Shown here: in pieces, positions 40,115-52,058 of the stretch
Position numbering within the stretch: position 1 is the first letter of the stretch
Layout: every line of letters begins with the position of its first letter
NCBI RefSeq assembly: GCF_963678635.1
Contig: NC_087065.1
Location: 15,070,019 to 15,134,018 of the forward strand
DNA length: 64,000 bases
Origin: Symsagittifera roscoffensis
Lineage: Eukaryota; Xenacoelomorpha; Acoela; Convolutidae
Reading direction: 5' to 3'
Notes under the pieces: generated by a model
Database searches by the model: none
What the model saw: only the letters and a program-made list of their open reading frames with translations
Told to the model about the DNA's origin: nothing
Translations under genes and position numbers: made by a program

Positions 40115-42864
40115 TAGATGTTTTTATGGCGCTCCTCGGTGTTATTTTTTTTTAACATCAAGACCGGCAGAACCGTTAACGAGCACTCCGCGCCGAGCGG
40201 ATGCTCACATAAACGCCCTTAATAGGCCTAAACTGCCGGGCGGAAGGGTAGTTCGGAACGCGGAAGCCTTCCGGATTACCGTGAATAGCTTTTTAACCTA
40301 GTTAAGACCGAAAATTCACGAATTAGGAAGGGTGGGGGGATCGGCCATTTCCTCGTTCCCTGAGAGCTTTGTGACCAAAAACACTTAAAGATATAGTAGT
40401 ATAGTACCCAAAAAAAACATAAAAAATAACCGAAAAAACCAAAAACAGTAAAAAAGTAAAAAATCAGTAGAAATCATCCCCCCAGACAAGATGTGATCCG
40501 ACCCTCCCGTTTGTTGTTGATAGATATATTGTTGTTACAGGCATTTATATCAGTCAGGATTGTTACGATCAGTTTTGTAGCCCGTTTGCGAGGCTTGTAC
40601 TGTAGGGTTATATGAGCATTTAAGCACGTTAATGATAAATTGCGCCCAATCCGGAAGGGTCAGCTGATTTGCGCTCAATTCGGAAGGGTCTTGGGAGAAG
40701 ACTGATCCGGCAAGCAGTACAAGGAGCAACAAGAAGGGGCTCAATGACAACAACAATCGACTGCTGGGTATCGTTAACAAGATTTGTAGACCGGTTTTTA
40801 GGGTCAAAATAGCGATATTTTGATCCTGCCACAAGTCGCGATTTTTGAGATATCGATATTTCTTGAAACGGAAAAAAGCGCTAAAGTAGTGTGTTACATC
40901 GTAGCTGCACCACCATAATAGATAGAACCGGTTAAATTTAGTTCGAAAGTGGTTGGAACTATTTTGGAACCAAAAACCGGAATTTCGTGATTTTTGAGAA
41001 AACGAAACACTATAAATTCAGAAAATTTTTTGAAATTTTTGAGTTAGAACAGTAAAAACAGTTGTTCGGACAAAATCCACTAGTGAATCTACAAGTTTTA
41101 AAACCCGCTACCCAAAAGCCTTCCGGGTTGCAGGGAAATCGAACTTAACGTGTTTGATTTGGTGGATTCATCAATCCGGAGGGGTACAGGTAGCATAGTT
41201 TTTCGCAAATTTTTTCAACTAAAGCGTTTTAGTTCGGATCTTTTGTATTGAACTAGAAAAGTATAGGCCTTCTGAGCCCGGATCAAAAATTTTTAGGTCG
41301 AAAGGACCATATTTGCGGAAAAAGTTAGGCGGAACCTATAATAGAGAAATTTCTTGACTTTAGAAAAAAAGACGTTTTGGTTAATAACTTTAGAACTACT
41401 GGGCATATCCAGTTGATCTTGGTACCAATAGATCAGAAATTGACTGAGCTTATTGATAAGGATAAAAAGTTTTCGGAAAAGTAAGCGTGAAAATTTTTTG
41501 AGATTGTTTTTAGCAAATTCACCAATTTGGGAGGGTAGACCCTTCACGTTTTATAAATTTCTTTTAGAAAAGCCCTTATACCCCTACCAAAAGGTAATAG
41601 CGGTTGAATAAAGTAACTTTAGGCTGTTCTAGACGAAAAAGGAAGGCTAATGGCACAGCAGAACCTTAATCGAGCCGAAGTTAGGCGAGCGATAAGACCC
41701 TTCACCGTCAGAGTGAATTGTCGAATAAGAGGCCTAACTTCAATCCGGTACTACGTACCCTTCCTACGGCACTACGTACCCTTCCTAGTTAATCTAAAAA
41801 GCAAAATAGCATCGGAGAACGTATCCGGAGGGGTATAGGTTGAAAGAAGGAGATCTCCGAAAAGCTACTTTTACAAAACCGGAGGGCTCCCAATCCGGAG
41901 GGGTCAGAAATTTTTTCAAATTAGGAGGGTTCCGAATCCGGAGGGGTCTTATAGTTGCTAATTCGGAGGGGTCCAAATCCGGAGGGGTCTTATATTAACT
42001 AACTCAGAGGGGTCTCAATCCAGAGGGGTCTAGATTTTGTTAGTCCGGAAGGGTCCTATTTGTGCCAATCCGGAGGGGTATTTTTTTATTAGAGGACTTA
42101 GGTAGACGGAAGAAAGACTAAAGTGAGAGGTATTAGGTTATTAGCAGACAGGCTAGGAATCAGTGACTGCACTGGTAACTTGCTTCTCAATAAGAACCAG
42201 ACCAAAACAAAACAGGTCCGAACTCGGATATTCGCGACACTAAGTCTAAACTAAAAAGAGCGTGATTCATTGGTGTGGATTGTAACATAATACGTTTTTG
42301 TGAAAAGTGACTGCCCTGAGGATTTTAGTAGGTCTAGCTCGGGAAATCCGAAGGCAGATAGGTAACACAGTACTCGGTGGGTGCAAAAGACGCCCACTTG
42401 AGAAAATTACTGCCTTCAAAGTTTTGTCTGTTTGGTGCAGCACCGAGCAGGGAAAGCTTTTTCTTTAAAAGACGAGTTCGACTATTGTACTGCGACCGAC
42501 TAAAAGTACAATACACAAACGTTTTTTTATAGAGGTTTTCATATTCTGTCATTATATATATATATTTTTTTGTTCTTGATTTTAAATCTACATAAACTGT
42601 GCTTGATTGGGTAGTGAGTACACTATCTTTTAAATTGACTGATAACATCATATTGTGCTAGTTTTCAAATCTTACGACCGATAATCGGTTAGTGTGAATA
42701 AATTATATACAAACTGTACTCTGATAACATACAGGGATTCGTGGTCGCTATTTAATAGAATCTTGTGAAATTTATTGTGTTGTGTCATTATTATTGGTAA
42801 TCAAACTATAAGGTCATTAGCAATCGAATTAAGTGTATAGGTATTAAGAAGTGACAAATAGAGA
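40115..42864 (+). other. Long untranslated leader of the giant element
   Basis: No long ORF. A primer-binding-like TGGCGCTCCTCGG begins at 40127, 12 bases after the LTR, so it is only a weak candidate. The leader holds many AATCCGGAGGGGT and CCTTCCGG(A/G)TT motifs (40645-40690, 41109, 41174, then the dense array at 41825-42085) and ends in AT-rich DNA with a TA dinucleotide run near 42555. It may hold promoter, packaging or translation-control signals. Confidence 0.7.
41825..42085 (+). repeat. Array of CCGGAGGGGT units in the leader
   Basis: About twelve units of (A)TCCGGAGGGGT(C) or near variants (TTCGGAGGGG, TCAGAGGGG, TCCGGAAGGG) at spacings of 15-35 bases. Related single units are in the LTR and earlier in the leader. 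Confidence 0.85.
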
Positions 42865-44602
42865 ATGAGTCTAGAAAAGTCACTGATACCGAAACGAGGT
42901 AATCGCTCTAGGAAATTCATACCTGAAAAGCAAAGAAAAACGATGACCGATCCTTTTGTGGATTGGATCAAACGAGCCCGGACCGACAAAGGGGAGACGG
43001 TTTCAGGCAGAATGGTTGAAACAAGGAGTCAGAAGACCTCAGAAGAGCGAAAAGAACTGTTTGAAGTGGAGGTCAATACGGACGATGCCATGAACGACAA
43101 CCAGGAAGTACATGGACTGGAAGGGAGAGGCAGAAGGCTGGCGAGTGAATCTACTCCGGTAGAACAAGGCCATAATTTTGCCACTTCCACCGGGACATTG
43201 GATCGAGAGGAGATGTCGGAACTGTCCGACATCTCAACTGAAATAGCGGCAACTAGAAGATCTCCAACAGACAACACTATGATGGCAGGCGGAACTGAGA
43301 AACAAACAACGTCATCATCGTTCTCAGAAAGAATGAGGAACACCTTAGGAAACATCTTTCCATTCACCATGGGAGTGGGCACAGGAAATGAAGGTGAATC
43401 CCAGGAGGAAGAAGAGGACGAAGACGAGCAATTGGATTTTGGATCTCAAGTCAGCCTTAATAGTTCGACCCAGGAGAATGAGGCATACGTCGGAAGAGAG
43501 ACCGGAACCATGGACAAATTTGGTGTAGTGAGAACGATAAGCAAAGAGGTAAACACACCGGGCCAGTCAAGAGACTTCGCGATTATGACAAATTCAGAGT
43601 TGCAAACTGGGGAGAGTAGAAATAGAGGGCTAGGCAACGCATTGGCGGATCCTGAGGTGGATAATGAAAAGACGTCGAGGCAGAGAGTCAAGGCCCTGAT
43701 CTCGACCAGCACGAAGCTACCTGGGACCGACAGGGTTACACCGCCACTAGTGACGCCACTCGTGGATAACGGGGCAGCACTAGAAGAAGCCTTAAACAAC
43801 ATAGTGGACAGTTTAGGAGAACAAAATGAACAGACGTCCATAAGAATGAGTGAACTAGAAAGGGCAGTTCATATTGAAAGAGAAAGTCTGCGGGAAGAAA
43901 TAAACCGCAATAGACAAGAAATTGGCAAGAGCGAAAAACGCTTGAAATAAAGAACGGACGAGCATATGGCGAAGAACTTGTCGCGAATGACAAGAGAAGC
44001 GGAGCAGCGAGAGTTACGCTTAAGAGACGACATGGAGAATGTTAAGAATTCAACAAGAGCAGTCTCTTGGGACTCTTGACACAAAGATAGACGTGATGAT
44101 GGAGAGGCGAACTCAGGCTATCATGGATAGGTTGGACGGGCTACTAAGCAGCAAGAGTGGACCAAAAGAAAGAGAACCGAACTCGGGAGGTCCCAGCAGG
44201 GAGCCGAAGGTGAACTTCAATGAACATCAAAAGAGGAAGACGTATGGATCCACTAGAGGCAGGGGCAGTTCATCAGGCTATGCCACAAGGAGTAATGGAA
44301 CATGGGGCCCAAACAGTAGAGCAAGTTCAACGGGGAACAGACAGACCTCTAATGAACGACCAACGCACGGCACACATGCGACTGGGAGAAGTGATTCCGG
44401 TAACAGGGGGCATGCAAGCCTGGGGAGGACTCATGTGGGCCAAGCGGGAAACACTCACGGCGATTCGGATTGCAGGGATGCACCTCATGCAGAGCCTTTG
44501 ACAAGGTGTGAGGACACTCAGGCGGGACACTCAAGGGATACTACGGCAATGGCCACACCATTTCAACCCCTAAACAGGTCTTTGGAGACAGTCCTTACAT
44601 AG
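42865..44602 (+). pseudogene. Giant element gag, N-terminal region
   Basis: ATG 42865 (MSLEKSLIPKRGNRSRKF) opens 361 codons: basic N-terminus, an acidic stretch (ESQEEEEDEDEQLDF) and a C-terminal coiled coil (IHIERESLREEINRNRQEIG). TAA at 43948-43950 is followed in frame by more coiled coil (MAKNLSRMTREAEQRELRL). A frameshift near 44040 then moves to the frame ending at 44602, which continues with LDTKIDVMMERRTQAIMDRL and a Gly/Ser/Arg/Thr-rich region (GRGSSSGYATRSNGTWG). It precedes the capsid domain and is likely the matrix-like part of Gag. Confidence 0.65.
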
Positions 44603-44608
44603 TTATCC

Positions 44609-45622
44609 AGAACCAATGAACGCAGTGAGAAGTCCAGAAGAGTCTTTAAGAAACCAAGATGCTATAAAGATGAATCTGATGGCTGTATTGATACCTGGAT
44701 AGAGGTAATGAAGCTGCATTTCGAGGAAGAGGACTTGTCGGAGAGACAGGAATGCAGTGCGCTCACCAGCAACTTGTAAGGGACAGCCCTGAACTGTGTC
44801 ATGGCCAAGAAGCAATATCAGCGTGACACAGCTGAGAAAACCTTCGAACTCTTGCTAAACCGTTTCGGATCAGGGGTGCAGGGGCACCAAGCGATGATGC
44901 ATTTCGAGAAACGGAGGCAACGAGAAGATGAAACGATAGACAAGTTTCTCGATGACTTGGAAATGCTGAGAAGACGCAGCCAACCGGATGAGTCAAAGCG
45001 AAGGATGAACCTGGCCGTAGCCTCAAAACTCATCGATGGTGCGAAGAATGATGAGCTTCGAACGATGCTAGCAACGCATTACACACCACTATCAACCAAT
45101 GCACCAACACCAGAGGAGTTGAGGCTCAAGTCAAAAGACTATCTTTTGTTGAAACCTCCTTCGAGATCTGGATACTACAAGAACAATTATGGCATTTTTA
45201 ACAACTGACCAGCAAACCAAGGGAACAATTGGTACAAACCGAGGGATGATATGGACAAGAGACGCTCTTGTGCCAATTGCAGTTCAACGGACCATCATGT
45301 GTCAGCATGCCCAACTTACAAACAAGGCATGAAAGCAATAGGCTTTAGCCTCGAGGACGAAGATGCGTCAGAATTGGACCATGAGGATTTCATGAGAGGA
45401 GTAATTGCAAAATTCGGCCCAAGGTGTTTCTTTTGCAACTTGGAAGGTCATTTTAAATCAGATTATCCGCAATTCTGGGATGCAGTGGCAGACATCAAGC
45501 ATCCAAGACATGAAGAAGCTTTGTCAGGAGTGAAAGCCAGCAAAGCTCGCCTTTTGAGTGAAGCGGAGGCACGCAGAAAGGATAAACCTCAAGAGCTGGC
45601 GGCAAAAAAATTCAAGCGGTAA
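44609..45622 (+). pseudogene. Giant element gag, capsid and nucleocapsid
   Basis: One frame throughout, interrupted by TAA 44777-44779 and TGA 45206-45208. The capsid has IDTWIEVMKLHFEEEDLSER, HFEKRRQREDETIDKFLDDL and RMNLAVASKLIDGAKNDELR, the usual retrotransposon gag pattern. Two CCHC knuckles follow: CANCSSTDHHVSAC is complete, while CFFCNLEGHFKSDY has Tyr in place of the last Cys, so it is probably damaged. The frame is lost near 45610. Gag assembles particles and the knuckles bind the element RNA. Confidence 0.8.
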
Positions 45623-45626
45623 CAGA

Positions 45627-47124
45627 GGAGACACGTGAACCGGAACCAGCAACTGCGGCTGATGACTTCAAGATCGATTATAGGGCAGCCGCGAGGGATG
45701 CTCTAAATAGAGTGCAGCAGAAACTGGTGACGAAAGAGATGGAACAAAAAGTGAAACTTGAACTGGAGAATGAGAAACTTCAGGAGCAACTGAATACCTT
45801 CGAAGCAACGGAGTTCGAAGAAACTAAAGCACCAAGCAGTTTGAGCATGAAATTTAATGTGATCTCCGGTCAGAGGTTCGGCATGGTGCCGCTAGGAAGC
45901 AAGATACAGTCGATAATCTCAGTGGTTGGACACCAGGTGATCAGAAATCTGACTGAACCATCCGAGTTCACTTTGATGCATTTGGACACATATGCAGATT
46001 ATTTGAGGCAGGTGGAGCCACGCACCGAGTCGAGAGCTGTGCGAGCACCAACGACGACGGGTGGCCCTCGCATGAAGAAACTTCATGGACGCTACCTAGA
46101 GGTCTATGGGCCGTATCAAGTGATGCCGAATGTGGATGGAATCAGTATCTACACCAGGACTTATGTAACAACAGATGATGACCAAATGGGGCAGATCTAT
46201 TTGGGTGAGGAAGAACTCAAAGTCCGCAGGATAGGCCATGACGCCATGATGGAACAAGACGCAGTACACATTGGGTATGAAGCAGATTTGACCGCACATC
46301 TGCTCGACACAAACTGAACAAAAATCGGAGTCACAGGGCTTCTGGACACAGGAGCAGTAGTAAGTGTGATGCCGATAAAAACTTGGGAAAGAATGGGCTT
46401 CACGCAGGAAGATCTAATTCCAACGAATCTCCGACTGGCCGCCGCCAATCGAGGAGCTATTTACGTAGCCGGAAGAACACCAATAACGGTCCTCTACATG
46501 GGAGGACGGGACATTTGGATGAGCTTCCTGGTGGTAGAGAATTTGGACGATGCCGACCAATTCATCTTGGGCAGAGATTTTGTCAGGAATTATGACGTGA
46601 TGATTGACTTGAACAACGGTCTGATACGGATTAGAAACCCGGACCGGAAGTATGTTAAGAGGCCAATTAATAGGATAATAACAGACGAAAACAAGTTACC
46701 AATTTTTTTAGATAGAAAGGTGGTGGCAATTTTTAGAATGAGAAATTTGAATTCGTTAAGTGATAGTAAACATGTTTGCTTAGTACCGAATCCAAATAGT
46801 CAGAGTTTGGTGATTTTAGGCCGGAGCTTCTCGGTAACGCGAAACGGACTGTGTGTCGGTGTGTTATTGAACACACTGGACACCACGGTTTCAATCCAGC
46901 GTGGAAAGAAGCTTGGTTACGCTTTACCGATGAGGACCGACTATGAGGAGACACAAAACTTGAAGAAACACAGTGTGAAAGACTGTCCTTATCATGCCAA
47001 TAAAGATAAAATTTTAAAGAGGATTAATGAAATAAAATCAATTCATATATTGTTTTCAATGAAATCCGAAACGGACGACGGCTTATTAAGCTGCTCGAAT
47101 TTTCCGGAGCGACCCTTGTCATAA
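45627..47124 (+). pseudogene. Linker and aspartic protease region of pol
   Basis: After a frameshift at about 45610 the frame contains a coiled-coil linker (VKLELENEKLQEQLNTFEA), then a beta-rich part with KIQSIISVVGHQVIRNL. A TGA lies at 46315-46317. The same frame then gives the retropepsin-like protease: GLLDTGAVVSVMP (catalytic D-T-G near 46339-46350), LAAANRGAIYVAG and DADQFILGRDFVRN. It ends at TAA 47122-47124, beyond which LPEIEHLKG continues for a few codons. The protease would cut Gag-Pol. Confidence 0.75.
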
Positions 47125-47189
47125 GAACTAGAATCTGACAAACCGGTTTTGCCAGAGATAGAACATTTAAAGGGAAAATAGGTGAGGGA

Positions 47190-47889
47190 GATTTCGGAAA
47201 ATTGCGGGAACTCCTAAATCGGAACGCAGATGTATTTTCAAAACATACGGCGGATATCGGTTGCTGTAATTTCGTCGAACACGAAATCGAACTTGAAGAG
47301 GGCGCCGTTCCCCATAGGGAAGGCGCAAGACGAATGACGCCACACAAATCGGAAGCGTGTCGAGCGGAAATAGAAATGTTGCTTGAATACGACATGATAG
47401 AACCCTCGAAAGGGGGGCAGCTGAGATTTTGTTGCGACTTTCGTTACTTGAACGCGGTAACGATAAAAGATGCGTACCCGATACCGCGAATAGACGAGAG
47501 CCTATCTAAGCTTCACCACATTGGACATGGGTTCTGTCTTCTGGCAGGTCCCTCTGCGGAAGAAGGACAGAGAGAAAACCGGATTCGCGTGCGAATTGGG
47601 ATTGTACCAGTGGAAGAGGATGCCCTTCGGCTTGTGCAATGCAACGGCCACTTTTCAAAGACTGTTGGCTCACGCTTTGACGAGAGTGACCAAGAAGTAC
47701 GGGAATCTCGTGATGTGTTACGTGGATGACGTAGTCATAGCAACACCGACCCTGGAAGACCACATTGATAGGCTCGATGAGGTCTTTGGATGCATGAAAA
47801 GAGCAGGATTGAATTGCATACCATCTAAGTGTGAAATCCTTAGGGATTTGATTAAGTACCTGGGAAGAATGGTGGATAGGCATGGTTGA
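47190..47889 (+). pseudogene. Reverse transcriptase, disrupted
   Basis: The first part (frame ending beyond 47520) has HEIELEEGAVPHREGARR, then jumps from DMIEPSK to GGQLRFCCDFRYLNA, missing a short block expected between them. It then reads VTIKDAYPIPRIDESLSKL. A lesion near 47510-47520 shifts to the next frame, with TLDMGSVFWQVPLRKKD (first catalytic Asp), WKRMPFGLCNATATFQR and the catalytic YVDDVVIA (near 47719-47740). That frame ends at TGA 47887-47889, and the thumb continues in the following frame from 47886. All three catalytic Asp codons are present, but the frame is not continuous. Confidence 0.85.
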
Positions 47890-50800
47890 GGCCGGACCCG
47901 GAAGCAGTGGAAGCAGTGTTGACATGGAAAGCTCCCAGAACGGACACACAGCTCCTGAGCTTCCTAGGGTTTGCCAATTACTACCGGGAATTCATAAAAG
48001 GATATGCGGACAAGGTGTATCCGATGCAGAAGCTGATGCGCAACAAGGGGAAAAAATTCGAATGGAACGATGAGGCACAGGTTGCTTTCGAGAACATAAA
48101 GCGGAAACTGTGCGAAGCGCCAGTGCTAGACATGCCTACAGAAAAGGGCATGTATGTTATTGACACAGACGCATCGGTAGTGGCCATCTCAGGAATCTCG
48201 CATCAAGAGCAAGAATGGAACGGAAGAACAGTTCTCCGTCCCATTGCATACGGCAGCAAGGTCTTGAGTGACACAGAGATGAAATATGGCGCACCAAAAG
48301 CAGAAATGTTTGCAGTAATCACCTTCGTGGAAAAGTACCGTGCATACTTGGGGAGCGCTCCCTTCAAGTTACGCGTGGACAACAGAGCGTTATCCTGGTT
48401 GAAGACCTACTCGATGGATCAGAGTTATATTGGTAGATGGATAGTAAGATTGAATGGCTACCATTTGATAATCGAACATAGGATGCGTGATAAACACCAG
48501 AATGCTGACAGCCTCAGCAAGAAAACTGAGTTCTATGAAAGATTGGAGCAGAAGCAGGCCAATCAGGCGGAAATAAAGAAGGGATTCTCGTTTCTGGACA
48601 AAGAAACTTATGAAGCGCTTCCCTTAACGAGATGGTTGGACAAGTCTGGACATCCAATTCCAGGGCATCCTGAGTTACCTGTAGAGAAAGCAGCCGAGAT
48701 AAAGATCCTATCCAGGGAGGACCCGGTCCCCTTGGATCTGTTGCTGCGCTCGAATCTGGTCCAGCAAGAACTCTCTCGCATGAACATAAACAGCCTCTCA
48801 TTATTGGATAGAACGGTGCAAGTCACACCGCAAGTGATGCGGATGCTGGGTGGATTGTTAGAAAGAGAAGTGACCAGAGATGACCCCGAGTGGACAGCAG
48901 CAGTGGCAACGCTAACAGTCAGTGAGAAGGTGAAGATCATGCCGTCCAGACGACAGCACGACGAGAACGAGAGTGATTGTAGGACAATAGTTCAGCAACT
49001 AGTATCCTCAATACCCCACGAGATTTTAACCAGTACTTCTTACGGACAGAAAGAACAGGGGAGCAGCAAGCGAAAGAAAACCGTCACCTTTGTGGACCAG
49101 GATAAGGAAGGTGAAAAGGTAGAACAAAATCTGCTGCAAGACTATTTGTCCGGGGAGACGAATGATGAGAAGAACCAGCGATCACAAGATCAACATCCGG
49201 GACAAGAAAATTTGTCCGGGGAGTCTGAGACAGACGAGAAAACTCCTGATGAGAAACAGGACCTAGAGAACAAGGTTTTGTCCGGGGAGTTCAGATGGAT
49301 GCGAAGAAGGCACAGACATGATCTAGAGGAGCGTGCAGCCTCCAGCACAACCTATTCGACGGATGACAATTCCCGAAACTCAGAAATGGACACCTATTCA
49401 GACAGGAACTCGAGCTCGGGATCAGAACTGTCAGAACTAGCGATACACACACTACTACTGGAAACTCGGGCAAGGGACATGGACAGAGAGGTGTACCAGG
49501 ATCCTGACAGCGATCGCTACCTTATACCAAGCGAAAGAGTCTTTGACAACGCAGCGGACGACTTGGAGACAATAGCGGTATGGAAACGTTCGATAAGCCT
49601 GTTGCCGCAGAAAGAGGTAGTCAGGACTGATCTTCAGCTGTTTAAACAAGAAACACAGCCGTTAGCGAAGATTTGGTGCGTTAAGATGGAAGAAGACACA
49701 CACCAGCCCAACGAGCTGAATAGTCAGATGAGGGTCAAGAAGACGTACTTAAAGGCGAGATACACACTCTCGGATCTTCTAAGGGCGCAGAGAAATGATC
49801 GCATGACAAACAACCTGAAAAGGTGGATCGAGAATGGTTCTCCGGATAAAGGGGACCTCGAGGAAGATAGTTATCGCGCCCTGAGACAAAACTTCATGCA
49901 GAAGGAAGGGAGGTTATATTTGAACAAGGAGGGGATTGTGGCTTGCAAAAGAAGGGAGAAAGACAGAGTCCTATACAACTATAACGCGATAGTGTTACCG
50001 CAACTCTATCAGACAGAGTTATTATTCAGGTCACATGATCAGATGGGCCATCAGGGGATCGACAAAGTATATCAGAGGATCCTGAAGCGCTTTGAGTGTC
50101 CTGGGATGAAAAAAGCATGCGAGAAGTGGGTAAAAGCATGTCTGTCATGCCAACAGGTAAAGGATCCAAGAAAGTTGCGATTTCCCTTACAATCGATCGA
50201 GTCGTCTGAATTCAACGAGATGGTGCAGATAGATCACCAAAAGATATGCATGACAGACAATGGTTATAATCAGGTGCTGGTCATGATAGATCATTTTACG
50301 AAGTATGCAGCGGCCGTGCCCTGCATAACTGCCTCGGCGGAAGAGACATGCGAGCACCTGATCAATACGTGGATAGCAAGACATGGTTGTCCGATGACGT
50401 TTCAATCGGATAATGGAACAGCTTTCGTAGGAGAGCTTACGAAAGAGCTTATGAGACGCTCACAGATCGCTCAGGCTCACTTCACGACATACCACCCTCA
50501 GACGAATGGCTTAGTGGAAAGACAGAATAGGGCGTTAGTGTCGATACTGAGAGTATATTGTTCCAGGTACATGACCGATTGGGACAGATACCTTCCACAG
50601 GTGATGGGAGCATATAACAGCACGCAACACTCCACCACCAGAGTCAGTCCTTACATGATGCTAACTGGACACGAAAAGTCTTTACCCTTAACCTTCTTCT
50701 ACCCAGAGTATGAGGGAAAGAAAACGTCCCCACAGGTGTACGTGAGGGATGTGATCAGACGCCAACAGGAGTTGAACGATTTGTGTAGACGAAATACTCA

Positions 50801-52058
50801 GCAAGCACAGGCAAGGCAGAGGAAAAGATTCGACAAGAAAGCAGCTGGTGCAAAGGCTTACTCGGTGGGAGACTACGTATGGGTATTTCAGAACGTTATA
50901 CCACCGAAAGGGACGAAAAAGCTCCTAAAAAAATGGATGGGACCCTTTATGATTACAGAGGTGCACCAGGAGGGACGCTTTTATAGACTGAGTACTGGCC
51001 GAGCCGCCCACTACGAGAACATCAAGCCACACAATCCATCGACAGAAGACTGGTGTATACCTGCAGAAGGGGATTATCTAATGATGAAACCTCCTTGTGA
51101 GGTCAATGAAAAGGGCACCAGGGAGAAGAACGATGGAAACGAAGTCGTAGAGGAAGATACGGATACACCGCTGGACCTGGATTCAAACGAGGAGATCAAA
51201 GCGGACGATGAAACCTTACCCTACGCAGAGGAAGATTGGCAGGATCCCGAACAGATAGAGGTTCCCAAGAACTTGAAACCGGATCTTTCGTTCACGATAC
51301 AGACTCGTCAGAAGGACGGGACGAGACCAAGAAAGAAATACAATCCTCATGGTGACGACTTCGTAGTGGATAGGATAGATCTGAAGAAGATAGTGGAGGA
51401 AGTAGTGGGTCTAGAGGAAATAACTGTCTCACAAGACATTGACATAGTCGATGATCACGACGATGAGTGGGTCGACGACCGGTCGAAACCCGAGGTAGAA
51501 TTCGACGACGAGCAACAGCTGTCATATGAACAAGACTTGACGAACCAGCGTGTCTTAGAGTGGCTGAACGAGACGACCTCGGACCCCGAGGAGACCAGCG
51601 TCACGATTCAAGACGGAGATCGTGAAAGCATGAAATACATCAAGATCGAACGATGTAGGACGACTACTCAGGAAGGACGACTATTCATTCCAGCTTCAAA
51701 CCTCGACTTGATACCCGGTATGCGATCGACGGGGACGTCGATGGATATTTTTGTCCGGGGAGTGGGGCTAGGACTTACCCACACTGAAAACTTGATGATA
51801 AAAAAATTAAGAATAGCAAAAGAAACAGGAGACTTAGAAGCAGAAACAGGCGAAGAGCCTAAGAAACCTGACATATGCAGGGTAGTTGAGTCATATTTTA
51901 ACTTACCAAATGAATATTCAAGTAACATAATACTAACAAACAGTGATTTCATACTCACAAATAGAACATGTGCAATAGCAATCACAGCAGACATGAGTTT
52001 TAGGACAGCGTTAGCGGCAGATTTTAAGAGAAAATACAAAAACGTGGAATTCCTTTGA
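47886..52058 (+). CDS. RNase H-integrase ORF of the giant element, 1390 codons
   Basis: Uninterrupted frame. Residues 1-80: RT thumb/connection (LLSFLGFANYYREFIKGY). RNase H from about 88: VIDTDASVVAI (first Asp), PKAEMFAVITF (Glu), LRVDNRALSWL (Asp) and RMRDKHQNADSLSKK (last Asp). An extended acidic spacer holds three LSGE units. The integrase has an H2C2 zinc module (HDQMGHQGIDK...CLSCQQ), and its core has QIDHQK, FQSDNGTAF and NGLVERQNRAL, so DDE is complete. A GPY/F-type module follows (VGDYVWVF, KKWMGPFMI), then a long acidic tail. The last 35 residues (CAIAITADMSFRTALAADFK) look like the start of a macro domain that continues in the next frame. It opens by frameshift from the RT frame, so its own TTG start is unlikely. 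Confidence 0.9.
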   Translation: MRPDPEAVEAVLTWKAPRTDTQLLSFLGFANYYREFIKGYADKVYPMQKLMRNKGKKFEWNDEAQVAFENIKRKLCEAPVLDMPTEKGMYVIDTDASVVAISGISHQEQEWNGRTVLRPIAYGSKVLSDTEMKYGAPKAEMFAVITFVEKYRAYLGSAPFKLRVDNRALSWLKTYSMDQSYIGRWIVRLNGYHLIIEHRMRDKHQNADSLSKKTEFYERLEQKQANQAEIKKGFSFLDKETYEALPLTRWLDKSGHPIPGHPELPVEKAAEIKILSREDPVPLDLLLRSNLVQQELSRMNINSLSLLDRTVQVTPQVMRMLGGLLEREVTRDDPEWTAAVATLTVSEKVKIMPSRRQHDENESDCRTIVQQLVSSIPHEILTSTSYGQKEQGSSKRKKTVTFVDQDKEGEKVEQNLLQDYLSGETNDEKNQRSQDQHPGQENLSGESETDEKTPDEKQDLENKVLSGEFRWMRRRHRHDLEERAASSTTYSTDDNSRNSEMDTYSDRNSSSGSELSELAIHTLLLETRARDMDREVYQDPDSDRYLIPSERVFDNAADDLETIAVWKRSISLLPQKEVVRTDLQLFKQETQPLAKIWCVKMEEDTHQPNELNSQMRVKKTYLKARYTLSDLLRAQRNDRMTNNLKRWIENGSPDKGDLEEDSYRALRQNFMQKEGRLYLNKEGIVACKRREKDRVLYNYNAIVLPQLYQTELLFRSHDQMGHQGIDKVYQRILKRFECPGMKKACEKWVKACLSCQQVKDPRKLRFPLQSIESSEFNEMVQIDHQKICMTDNGYNQVLVMIDHFTKYAAAVPCITASAEETCEHLINTWIARHGCPMTFQSDNGTAFVGELTKELMRRSQIAQAHFTTYHPQTNGLVERQNRALVSILRVYCSRYMTDWDRYLPQVMGAYNSTQHSTTRVSPYMMLTGHEKSLPLTFFYPEYEGKKTSPQVYVRDVIRRQQELNDLCRRNTQQAQARQRKRFDKKAAGAKAYSVGDYVWVFQNVIPPKGTKKLLKKWMGPFMITEVHQEGRFYRLSTGRAAHYENIKPHNPSTEDWCIPAEGDYLMMKPPCEVNEKGTREKNDGNEVVEEDTDTPLDLDSNEEIKADDETLPYAEEDWQDPEQIEVPKNLKPDLSFTIQTRQKDGTRPRKKYNPHGDDFVVDRIDLKKIVEEVVGLEEITVSQDIDIVDDHDDEWVDDRSKPEVEFDDEQQLSYEQDLTNQRVLEWLNETTSDPEETSVTIQDGDRESMKYIKIERCRTTTQEGRLFIPASNLDLIPGMRSTGTSMDIFVRGVGLGLTHTENLMIKKLRIAKETGDLEAETGEEPKKPDICRVVESYFNLPNEYSSNIILTNSDFILTNRTCAIAITADMSFRTALAADFKRKYKNVEFL

